Shown in pieces: positions 26,867 through 34,334 of a stretch of DNA of 64,000 nt. Both the position numbers and the translations under genes were made by a program. Within the stretch, counting starts at the first letter, position 1, and every line of letters begins with the position of its first letter. The notes below the pieces were generated by a model, which did not search any database, was not told the origin of the DNA, and was given only the letters and a program-made list of their open reading frames with translations. The DNA comes from Gemmatimonadota bacterium (GTDB lineage Bacteria; Gemmatimonadota; Gemmatimonadetes; Longimicrobiales; Gaopeijiaceae). Where the stretch lies: positions 124,001-188,000 of the forward strand of contig JAJDTB010000039.1 in assembly GCA_022827345.1 (NCBI GenBank). Reading direction: 5' to 3'.

Positions 26867-29800
26867 CTATTCCAGCAGCCCGGCCAGCGCCGAGGCTCCC
26901 TCCATGCCCGCGTCGCCGCGTGCAACCTCCTGCCGCTCCGCGCGGGAGAGCCAGTGTACTTGGCTGCCGGACGGGCTGCGCTCTACCACGAGCACGTCTT
27001 CGATCTGTTCCGCGACGGCGGCGACATGGGAGATCACACCCACCATCCGGCCCGTCCCGGCGACCAACGAGAGCGACTCGATGGCGGAGTCCAGGTTGGT
27101 ACGGTCCAGCGATCCGAAGCCCTCGTCCAAGAAGAGCGACTCGAGGCGGCCGCCACTCCTGGCCATCATCTCCACCATCCCGAGCGCGAGCGCCAAAGAT
27201 CCGATGAACTGTTCCCCGCCCGACAGGCTGGCGGGGGAGCGCACCTGCCCCGAGTCGTTGTCGACGACCAGCCACTGCTGGTTTTCCAGATTCCCCGGAT
27301 CGGCAAAGCTGTAGCGGCCCCCGGTCATCTCTTCCAGCATCCTCGACGCGTACACCAGCAGGTCTCGCGACCGCCGCAACGTGAGCCACTTCAGGAATGC
27401 GCCCGGCTTGAGCGCGGCGTCGACATCACCCAGGGCGAGTTCCAGCGCGGAAACCTCGTCGGCGGTCTTTCGGAGGCTCAGGAGGTCGTCGAGGATCGCG
27501 GCGAATTCGTCCCGGCCCTGCGTGGCGGCCCGGGCGGTGTAGACTGCCTCGGTAGCGGCACTGCCTGTGGATTCGACCAGGGCCTCGAGGTCGGTGGGGT
27601 CGGCGGGAGGGTCCAACTGCCCGGCGATCCCGCGGGCTTCGGCGCGGGCCTCGTCCGTGGCAACACGAGCGCGGCGGCCAAGGTCCACTGCCAGCGCCAC
27701 CACCTCGACCATCGCTTCACGGAGCCGGTCGATTCCTTCGCGGAGCGTCTCCGGGTCCACTGGGTAGTGGATGACCGCGGGGATACCGGTGTCGGCAGCC
27801 AATTCGCGCGCCGTTTCCGCCAGGGTGGTGCGGTGGTTGGCCAAAGCGTGGACAAGAGCTACCAGAGGCTCTTGGATTTCGGTCTTGCGGGTCTCGCCGA
27901 GTTTCTTCAGCGCGGTTCTCGTGTTCTCGATTTCGCGGCGCAGGAGAATTCGCTTCTGCTCGCGCACCTGGAGGATTTCCTCGCGCTCCCGTGCCGTGTA
28001 CGAGGCGCGGTCGACGGGTGTGGTGTCGATCTCCCTCAGCTCCAGAGGATCCGCGGGAAGGGAGAGTTGGGGGCGGAGGGGCGGGTGGATGGATCGGATG
28101 TTCCGGTTGAGATCGCCGAGGGCGTCGTTGGCGGCGTTCCGGGTCCGGTCGATGTCGTCCCGCGCGTGCTCGAGTGTATGTCTGGCCGAGGTTTCCTCCA
28201 CCTGAGCGCTCGTTTGCGCCTCGCGCAGCCTATTGGCCTCGTTGCGGTGCGCGTTCAGTTTCGTCTCGGCCAGACGGAGACGTTGACGAACCGGGGCAAG
28301 GACGGGTTCCCGCTCCGGCAACGGTGCGCCCTCTGCGAGCGGGAAGGCGTCGTCCAGCCCGGCGGTGCTGCTAAGGTGGTCGAGCGCGACGGCAATCTCG
28401 GATCGGAGGTCATCCAGAACCGTCCCGGAGTCCCTCATCCTCTGCTGAACGGATTCCTGCTGCGCCTCAAGGCCGGCCACGACCTTGCTCGCCTCCCCGG
28501 CCTGCGATCTCGCTTCCTCGTGCGCCACGCCCGCCGCGTCCAGGCCGGTGTCCTGCGGCGGGGTCCAGCTCTCGGGGAGGCTGCTCTGGCAAATTGGACA
28601 TTCGTCGCCGGGACACAGGCCGCTTGCCGCTGCGACCGCCGAGTTGGAGCGATGCGCCTCCGTCAGTTCGCGCTCTGCTTGTTGCAGACGCCCTTGCGCC
28701 CCTTGCAGTTCACGCTGGGCGCTGGCGATCCTGATGGTGACTTCGGCCATCTCCTGCTTCCGCCTGGCCAACGCGTCCTCCGTCGAGCGGATGCGGGCCC
28801 GCAAGTCGGTGCACTTTTCATACCTGCGCTCGACTTCCGCCAGCAGATCACGGGCGGAGCCGACAGTTTCGGCGAGGGATGGCTCCACCGCCTCGTGCCC
28901 GGTCGCCCGATCCCTTGCCGATGCAAGGACTTTCTGCGCCTGGGCATGATGCTTCTCCGCCTCGGCCGCGTCGGCAATCGTCCCGCGCAACGCCTCGGCC
29001 GCGTCGACGGCCTTCGCGACCTGTGCCGGGATCGCGTCCAACGCGGCCAGGGTGCGCGCAATCTCACGATGGTCGGGGCCGTCATCGATCGGAATGCCGT
29101 TCAGGTCGCGCTTCAGGCTGGCCTCGCGCTCCTCCAGCTCCGTCGCTTGGGCCTGCACCCGGCGCTGTGCATGCTCCACGGGCACCAGCCGGTCGGCCAG
29201 GTCGTCCATCGCTGACGGGGCAATGCGTTCGCCCGCCTGCCGGGCCGCCGTGATCCTCTCCCGAGAACGACGGAAGGTCTCCCAAACCCGTGCGGAGCGA
29301 TCCCGGAGATCGGTCAAAGCATTCGCTCGGCGGCTCGCCGTGTCGGCCTCGGAGCTCAGCCGCGCAAGGTGGGCTTCGGGATCATCCGGATGGCGGTGCA
29401 GTTCGTCCTGCAGCCGCACCGCCAGCGTTCTGACCTCCCCCAGCCGCTGCCCTGCCACCTGTCCCGCCGCCTCCAGGTCCCGGGTGCGCCACACCTGTCG
29501 CAGGATCTCCGTGCGGGCGGAAGGTGCGTCCTCGACCAGAAGACGGGCAAAGCGCCCCTGCGGCAGGATCACGGTTCGCAGGAAGGCGTCGCTGTCGAGT
29601 CCGATCAGGGCTTGCACACGGTCGTTGACGGGTCTGACCTGCTCGACCTTTTCGACCGTCTCGGCGCCGGCCCCGTAGCGAACCAGCTGCGCCTGGGGAG
29701 GGCGGAGCCCCCCCGCCCCAGCGCGCCGGTCCACTCTGCTGACCTCCCACTCCTCGCCGGCCACCTGGAAGCGTAGTACCACGCGCATCAGGTCCGACGT

Positions 29801-29998
29801 GTCGTTCATCAGTTCCTGCTTGGACTTGCTCCCGAGCGAGGTCAGTCCGTACAGGGCGTAGGTCATCGCTTCCAGGATCGAGGACTTGCCGGCGCCGGTA
29901 TCGCCGATTACGGCGATCTGGGTGCGGTCGCCGAAGTCGATCCCGACCTCGGCCCGGAAGGAACGTAGTCCCTCGATGGTGATGCGAACTGGGCGCAT
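26867..29998 (-). CDS. sbcC: SbcC/Rad50-type SMC-like ATPase
   Basis: The 1043-residue protein has an N-terminal Walker A GDTGAGKSS near residue 32, long coiled-coil arms on both sides of a zinc hook (CPGDECPICQ near 463-472), and C-terminal signature SLSGGEQFIGSLALALG near 919 with Walker B LFLDEGFGSLD near 961. It pairs with SbcD to open and process DNA ends and hairpins in an ATP-dependent way. It lies 4 nt downstream of sbcD in a unit that also carries HerA-like and NurA-like genes, a layout best known in archaea. Confidence 0.95.
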   Translation of the reverse strand: MRPVRITIEGLRSFRAEVGIDFGDRTQIAVIGDTGAGKSSILEAMTYALYGLTSLGSKSKQELMNDTSDLMRVVLRFQVAGEEWEVSRVDRRAGAGGLRPPQAQLVRYGAGAETVEKVEQVRPVNDRVQALIGLDSDAFLRTVILPQGRFARLLVEDAPSARTEILRQVWRTRDLEAAGQVAGQRLGEVRTLAVRLQDELHRHPDDPEAHLARLSSEADTASRRANALTDLRDRSARVWETFRRSRERITAARQAGERIAPSAMDDLADRLVPVEHAQRRVQAQATELEEREASLKRDLNGIPIDDGPDHREIARTLAALDAIPAQVAKAVDAAEALRGTIADAAEAEKHHAQAQKVLASARDRATGHEAVEPSLAETVGSARDLLAEVERRYEKCTDLRARIRSTEDALARRKQEMAEVTIRIASAQRELQGAQGRLQQAERELTEAHRSNSAVAAASGLCPGDECPICQSSLPESWTPPQDTGLDAAGVAHEEARSQAGEASKVVAGLEAQQESVQQRMRDSGTVLDDLRSEIAVALDHLSSTAGLDDAFPLAEGAPLPEREPVLAPVRQRLRLAETKLNAHRNEANRLREAQTSAQVEETSARHTLEHARDDIDRTRNAANDALGDLNRNIRSIHPPLRPQLSLPADPLELREIDTTPVDRASYTAREREEILQVREQKRILLRREIENTRTALKKLGETRKTEIQEPLVALVHALANHRTTLAETARELAADTGIPAVIHYPVDPETLREGIDRLREAMVEVVALAVDLGRRARVATDEARAEARGIAGQLDPPADPTDLEALVESTGSAATEAVYTARAATQGRDEFAAILDDLLSLRKTADEVSALELALGDVDAALKPGAFLKWLTLRRSRDLLVYASRMLEEMTGGRYSFADPGNLENQQWLVVDNDSGQVRSPASLSGGEQFIGSLALALGMVEMMARSGGRLESLFLDEGFGSLDRTNLDSAIESLSLVAGTGRMVGVISHVAAVAEQIEDVLVVERSPSGSQVHWLSRAERQEVARGDAGMEGASALAGLLE

Positions 29999-30002
29999 CC
30001 GG

Positions 30003-31310
30003 TCAGCCGTTCCCGTGTCGGCTCGGTGCGCCGGTGTGTGGTGTGCCGTTGTGCCCGGCCGCGCTGCCTCCCGGGGTACCGCGCAGTGCGGCGAGGACTC
30101 CCTCGGCGCGCACCGTGAGCCGGGTCAACCCGAAGTCCGGCCCGTCCTCGTCCCCCGATCCGGCCACGGCCTCGCGAAAGAGTGCCCGCACCGTCTCGCG
30201 GGACGCTTTCGTGGCCCTTCTGGTCGCCGCTGTGCTCCGCCACTCGACGAAGAGGTCCTCGATGGAAGGCTCCTCGCTCTCCCCGTCCCCGGAGATCGCC
30301 TTGACGGGTCGGTTGGCCACTTCGTTGACCAGATTGAAGATCGCGCACTTCGGCGACCACTCGGCCACCCGGTCCGCCAGTTCGGGAATCGGATCGTCGG
30401 ACTTGACAATGGCCTTGAGGAAACAGCCGTCCAGCGCCCCATTCGCCGCGCGCGCCTCCAGTTCGTGAAGCGTCCCGGCGAAGCTATGCAGAGGCCGCCC
30501 TGGGGGCAGCTCGCGTTCGCCCACCTGGACGTCGTCGCCGATAGTGACCACGACAGCGTGCTTGCTCTGGCCGCTCTCGCCGTAGTCCAGCGGGATGAGC
30601 GACCCGGCGTACCGGCCGCGCGCGCTTCCAGGAAGCTGCTGCGGGTCATGGATGTGACCGAAGGCGCAGTAGAGCGCGCGGTGCAGACCCTTCGTGTGCG
30701 TAGCGTGGTCCTCGCCCACGGTGAACCGCCGCTCGGAGTTGCCGGGACGCGCCCCGTCTACGTGCAGGTGGGCCGTGTAGAGCACGATGCCGTTTGGGCC
30801 CGCTGCCTCGCGAGCGCGGCCTATCACATGGTCGTTGAGGCTGCGGATTCCGTCGGCGTAGTCGCCCTCGAAGCGCGACGCGTCGCCGGTGGCGTAGTCG
30901 GTGATCGCGCCTGGGGGGATGAACGGGACGCACGCGAGGGCGACGGGGACATCCGCGAGGTCGTCGAACTCCAGGACGCGCGGCGAGGTGACGAACCGGA
31001 GACGCCGGGGCGAGGCCATGCCCGCCATGTCGTCGAGTACATTGAAGAGGGCAGCCGAATCGTGATTGCCGCAGATCACCACGGTGGGGGCGATCCGTGC
31101 CATCTGCTGCAGGGCCATGACCCCGAGCCGCAATGCCGGGTAGGGGGGGCGGTAGGCGTCGAATAGGTCGCCCGCGTGGATGATCAGGTCGGGGATCTCG
31201 GAGGCGGCCACGTCCAGAAGCGCGCGTAGCGCCGCACGGTGGTCATCCATCCGGTCGTGGCGCCCCAGCTTCGCCCCAAGATGCCAGTCGGCGGTGTGAA
31301 GCAGCTTCAA
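30003..31310 (-). CDS. sbcD: SbcD/Mre11-type nuclease
   Basis: The five metallophosphoesterase motifs are all present: ADWH (D8, H10), AGDLFD (D48), GNHD (N82, H83), AHLH and GHIH. This Mn-dependent enzyme nicks and degrades DNA ends together with SbcC. I chose the TTG at 31310, which starts the protein at LKLLHTADWHLGAKLG, the usual SbcD beginning, with GGGGA upstream; the frame remains open far upstream inside herA, but that part is out of frame for any gene. The result is 435 aa. It follows the HerA gene by 10 bp. Confidence 0.93.
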   Translation of the reverse strand: MKLLHTADWHLGAKLGRHDRMDDHRAALRALLDVAASEIPDLIIHAGDLFDAYRPPYPALRLGVMALQQMARIAPTVVICGNHDSAALFNVLDDMAGMASPRRLRFVTSPRVLEFDDLADVPVALACVPFIPPGAITDYATGDASRFEGDYADGIRSLNDHVIGRAREAAGPNGIVLYTAHLHVDGARPGNSERRFTVGEDHATHTKGLHRALYCAFGHIHDPQQLPGSARGRYAGSLIPLDYGESGQSKHAVVVTIGDDVQVGERELPPGRPLHSFAGTLHELEARAANGALDGCFLKAIVKSDDPIPELADRVAEWSPKCAIFNLVNEVANRPVKAISGDGESEEPSIEDLFVEWRSTAATRRATKASRETVRALFREAVAGSGDEDGPDFGLTRLTVRAEGVLAALRGTPGGSAAGHNGTPHTGAPSRHGNG

Positions 31311-31320
31311 CGCTCGTCCC

Positions 31321-33159
31321 CTACAATTCCACCTGCGGGCCCGACATGGCGGTGAGGTTGGACACGATCGTGTCTGTCCGCTTCCGGTCACGCGCGCCGT
31401 CGGCCTCGGCCTCGTCGGGGTTGGTTGCGTAGGGCGGGAAGGGGAAACGCAGCGGGATGGGCTCGGGAACGATCGGCTGGGACAGCACCATGGTCCCAGG
31501 CATGAAGCGCGAGGCACGCTCGCGGAGCGCGGAAGACAGGAAGCGGTACGAGTCAGCCTCGTTCGCGTCGAGGCGCCCGGCAACCTTGAGCGACGCGTTG
31601 CGGGGAAGCGCCGGAGCGACTGCCGAAGCGGCCTGCTGCGCGCCCACCAGAAGCACGCCCAGGGAACGTCCGCGCTCGGCGATGTCGACGAGCAGCTCGC
31701 GCAGCGGCGAGTACCCCTTCGCGGGTGCGTACTTGTTGAGTTCGTCGAGAACGACGAAGCGCAGTGGAACGCGCCCCGTCCCCTGCTTCTCGCGCCACAC
31801 GCCGTCCAGCAGGGAGCCGACCACGAAACGTTGCGCATCGTCGTGCAGGGTGGAGATGTCGACCACATGCAGGCGGGCGTTCTCCGACGACACGGGCCTG
31901 AGGCCGCAACCGACCAGGGGTCCGATGTGCTTGCGCAGCCGCAGCATCCGGCGCAGGTAGGCCTGGCGGGTGCCCGACTGGGTGCGTCCGAACCAGGTCT
32001 TGAGAGCCTCGTCGTCGTCCCGGTTGGCCATCTTCTCGGTGAAATCGACGAATCCCCCGAAGTCCTCGATCACGTGGCCGGCGCCGGCGGACACCGGTTG
32101 GGGTTCCTTCGCCGCCAGGCGGTCCGGGTCGAAGCTCGTGTCCTCGGGGACGGTCGGGAGGATCACCACCGCGCCGGTTTCGCCGCCCTCCAATCGCCGA
32201 AGATGGCGCAGAAGCTGAATGCGGAACTGCTGCTCGATGAAGCCGACCTGGGTCGAGCGGTCGTCCTCGGAGGTAAAGCAGAACTGGAGGAGCTGGTCGC
32301 GGATGAACTGCTCCGGGGTCCATCCGTAGGCGTGCACATCGCCGGTGTCGCGTGACTTGACGCCGGGCACCGTCCCCGAGACGCCGGGCCGGCGCGGGGC
32401 GTACAGGCGCACCGAACGGAAGGGGCCGGGATCGCCGACGCCGAGGGCGTTCCACTGCGCGCGGGCTCCCGGCCTGCCCGGGAACTCCGAGTTTCGGCGA
32501 TCGAGGTGGAGCAGGTCCTCGCCCTTGGTGTTGAAGACGAGCGCGCGCACGTTCTCGCGTTCGGCGCGGCCTCCGAGCAGCTCCATGCCGCCCTGGGTCT
32601 CCAGGAGTTGGTAGAGGATGTACAGCGCGTACGAGGTCTTGGTCGCGACGCCCGATATCCCCGAGATCGAGAAGTGCCCTCCGGAGCGACCGTCTACGAA
32701 GCGCATGTCGGCATAGACCGGCTCGCCCCCCATGTCCAGGCCGACCGGGAGCTTGCCGCGCTTCATCTCGTCCTCGAACAGGGCGACCGTGCGGTCTGCG
32801 CCGACGGCGCGCATGGCTACGGAACCCGCGTTCGGCGCCACGAAGAGCTCGGGAACGACGCGCAGCACCCCCACCTCGGCCAGACGCACGTGCTCGGCAG
32901 GCATGACGCGATCGACGACCCGGGCCGTGTCGGACGGCAGCTCGGCGCCTTCGAAACGGCTGCGTAACTCGGTGACGATCCCGTAGTGGGTGACGTTCGT
33001 CCCGTCGGGCAGTTCGTTGCGGACGGCGACCAGTTGGTCGAGCTGGACGTTTGCGTCCGGGTCGAGTACTACCTGGAAATCGCGCGAATTGCTGCCGTGC
33101 GAGCCGTCCACCAGCCCGATCCGGGGGTCCGGCACGGTGCTGCCGTCCTGGTCGCTCAC
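31321..33159 (-). CDS. herA: HerA-like ATPase/translocase
   Basis: The 612-residue protein resembles bacterial HerA/FtsK-type ATPases: an N-terminal HAS-like barrel region, a P-loop region FSISGISGVATKTSYALY near 163-180, Walker B FVVLDELNKYAP near 465-476, and a C-terminal arginine-rich part (VAGRLDANEADSYRFLSS). HerA hexamers pull DNA through NurA for end resection. The P-loop is atypical: the glycine normally preceding the conserved Lys is replaced by Thr (VATKTS). The GTG start overlaps the upstream NurA-like stop as GTGA. Confidence 0.85.
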   Translation of the reverse strand: MSDQDGSTVPDPRIGLVDGSHGSNSRDFQVVLDPDANVQLDQLVAVRNELPDGTNVTHYGIVTELRSRFEGAELPSDTARVVDRVMPAEHVRLAEVGVLRVVPELFVAPNAGSVAMRAVGADRTVALFEDEMKRGKLPVGLDMGGEPVYADMRFVDGRSGGHFSISGISGVATKTSYALYILYQLLETQGGMELLGGRAERENVRALVFNTKGEDLLHLDRRNSEFPGRPGARAQWNALGVGDPGPFRSVRLYAPRRPGVSGTVPGVKSRDTGDVHAYGWTPEQFIRDQLLQFCFTSEDDRSTQVGFIEQQFRIQLLRHLRRLEGGETGAVVILPTVPEDTSFDPDRLAAKEPQPVSAGAGHVIEDFGGFVDFTEKMANRDDDEALKTWFGRTQSGTRQAYLRRMLRLRKHIGPLVGCGLRPVSSENARLHVVDISTLHDDAQRFVVGSLLDGVWREKQGTGRVPLRFVVLDELNKYAPAKGYSPLRELLVDIAERGRSLGVLLVGAQQAASAVAPALPRNASLKVAGRLDANEADSYRFLSSALRERASRFMPGTMVLSQPIVPEPIPLRFPFPPYATNPDEAEADGARDRKRTDTIVSNLTAMSGPQVEL

Positions 33160-34133
33160 ACGGCCTCCTCATCTCGGTTGTGCTGCATTACGACTTCCCG
33201 AACGGCGCGCAGCGCCAGCCGCGAGTCGCCGAGAAGGTGGTGAAGGTGCTGTTCCAGCCGCGCGACCGGGGCAAGGTTGACTGGGGCCCGGGCGTCGCGG
33301 TGTGGCGCGGATGCGAACACGGGAAGCCAGCGTGCGGCCCGATCCACCGTGGCGATAGCTTGGCTGCTGCCCGAACTCGCAGGCACCTCAAGGCGCGCGA
33401 TCCCCGCCCAGGGTCCCGCCCAAGGACCGGGGTCGCCCACCCGGATATAGCACGCATACCGCTCGTCCTTCATGGCGAAGAGGCTTGTTCGTTCTCCCAC
33501 CGCGAGGCGTGGCACGGCCTGCCAGTGCTCGACCGCGAGGGTGCGTCGGTGATGGGTCTTGACGTATCCGACCACATGCGTTGCGCGGCTGCGGCGAATG
33601 CTGTGCAGCGGTCCGTCGAAGACGACGAGCCATCCTTCCGCGAAGAGGCGGTCGGCGATGGCGGCTTCGGTGTCCCGCATGAGGCGTTGGAGATGCTGTG
33701 ACGCCGCGTTGGGTTCCTCGCTGTCGACCGAAAGGCACATCCAACGCCACCCTCCCGGATGCGGGCGCAGCCACACCTGCTGTCCACCGGAGAAAATGAC
33801 CGCGCGACCGATATCCACCTTGTCGATGGACGCCGGGCCGTTCGGGCCAATCAGCACCGCGCCCGCGCCCCACGCCCCCGCGAGCCCCGTGATCGTCTCC
33901 CCCACCGGGCTCGTTCGCGTGAGGTGCGCCTCGGTTCGGCGCACCCCGTCCACGAAACAGAGGTGTTTCGGGGGGCCTGCATCGGCGGGCTGATGAATGC
34001 GGAAACTGCCCCCGTCCTCCACGATTCGGCAATCAACCGTGTGTTCCTCTTCTTCGTCCGCGCGGAAGCCGGCGCCGTGGGACACGTCGAAAGGTTCGAC
34101 TCCGATGAAGGGGCGGCGCGCGCCGTCGTTCAT
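33156..34133 (-). CDS. NurA-like nuclease candidate
   Basis: The protein is 325 residues from the ATG at 34133; longer starts at 34211 or 34271 are possible, and no strong ribosome-binding site decides. Features consistent with the NurA RNase-H-like fold are FVDGVRRTEAH near residues 60-70 (the Asp of the D-G motif), VVFDGPLHS with D173, VVGYVKTHH with K192, and a C-terminal HLLGDSRLALRAVRE. NurA degrades DNA 5' to 3' when driven by HerA. Overall similarity is low and the family assignment rests on these motifs plus the 4-nt coupling to a HerA gene. Confidence 0.6.
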   Translation of the reverse strand: MNDGARRPFIGVEPFDVSHGAGFRADEEEEHTVDCRIVEDGGSFRIHQPADAGPPKHLCFVDGVRRTEAHLTRTSPVGETITGLAGAWGAGAVLIGPNGPASIDKVDIGRAVIFSGGQQVWLRPHPGGWRWMCLSVDSEEPNAASQHLQRLMRDTEAAIADRLFAEGWLVVFDGPLHSIRRSRATHVVGYVKTHHRRTLAVEHWQAVPRLAVGERTSLFAMKDERYACYIRVGDPGPWAGPWAGIARLEVPASSGSSQAIATVDRAARWLPVFASAPHRDARAPVNLAPVARLEQHLHHLLGDSRLALRAVREVVMQHNRDEEAV

Positions 34134-34223
34134 GTGGAGGCTGTGGTATGGCGGGTCCCGATGACCCGGCCGATCGGAGGGGAGGTGGAGTGTTCGCTCA
34201 TGGTCGGCCATCAACATAAGCGA

Positions 34224-34259
34224 ACGGCCCCGGACCGGCATCAAACCGCCCGGGGCCGT
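34224..34259 (-). terminator. Probable terminator after TonB receptor gene
   Basis: ACGGCCCCGG (34224-34233) pairs with CCGGGGCCGT (34250-34259) around a 16-nt loop. On the minus strand it follows the receptor stop at 34335 by about 75 nt and is succeeded by a moderately T-rich stretch (TTCGCTTATGTT). It would also separate the receptor unit from the nurA-herA-sbcDC operon. Confidence 0.65.
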
Positions 34260-34334
34260 AGTCCTCCGCACTCCGGGCGCCGCCGGGTCCAGATCCGCGG
34301 CGCAGCCCGCACGGTCAGCCTGCCGGCGGTCACC

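Noticed and set aside
34085-34110. tRNA-like GGTTCGACTCC segment
   Set aside because: No cloverleaf can be drawn around it; it lies inside the NurA-like coding sequence.
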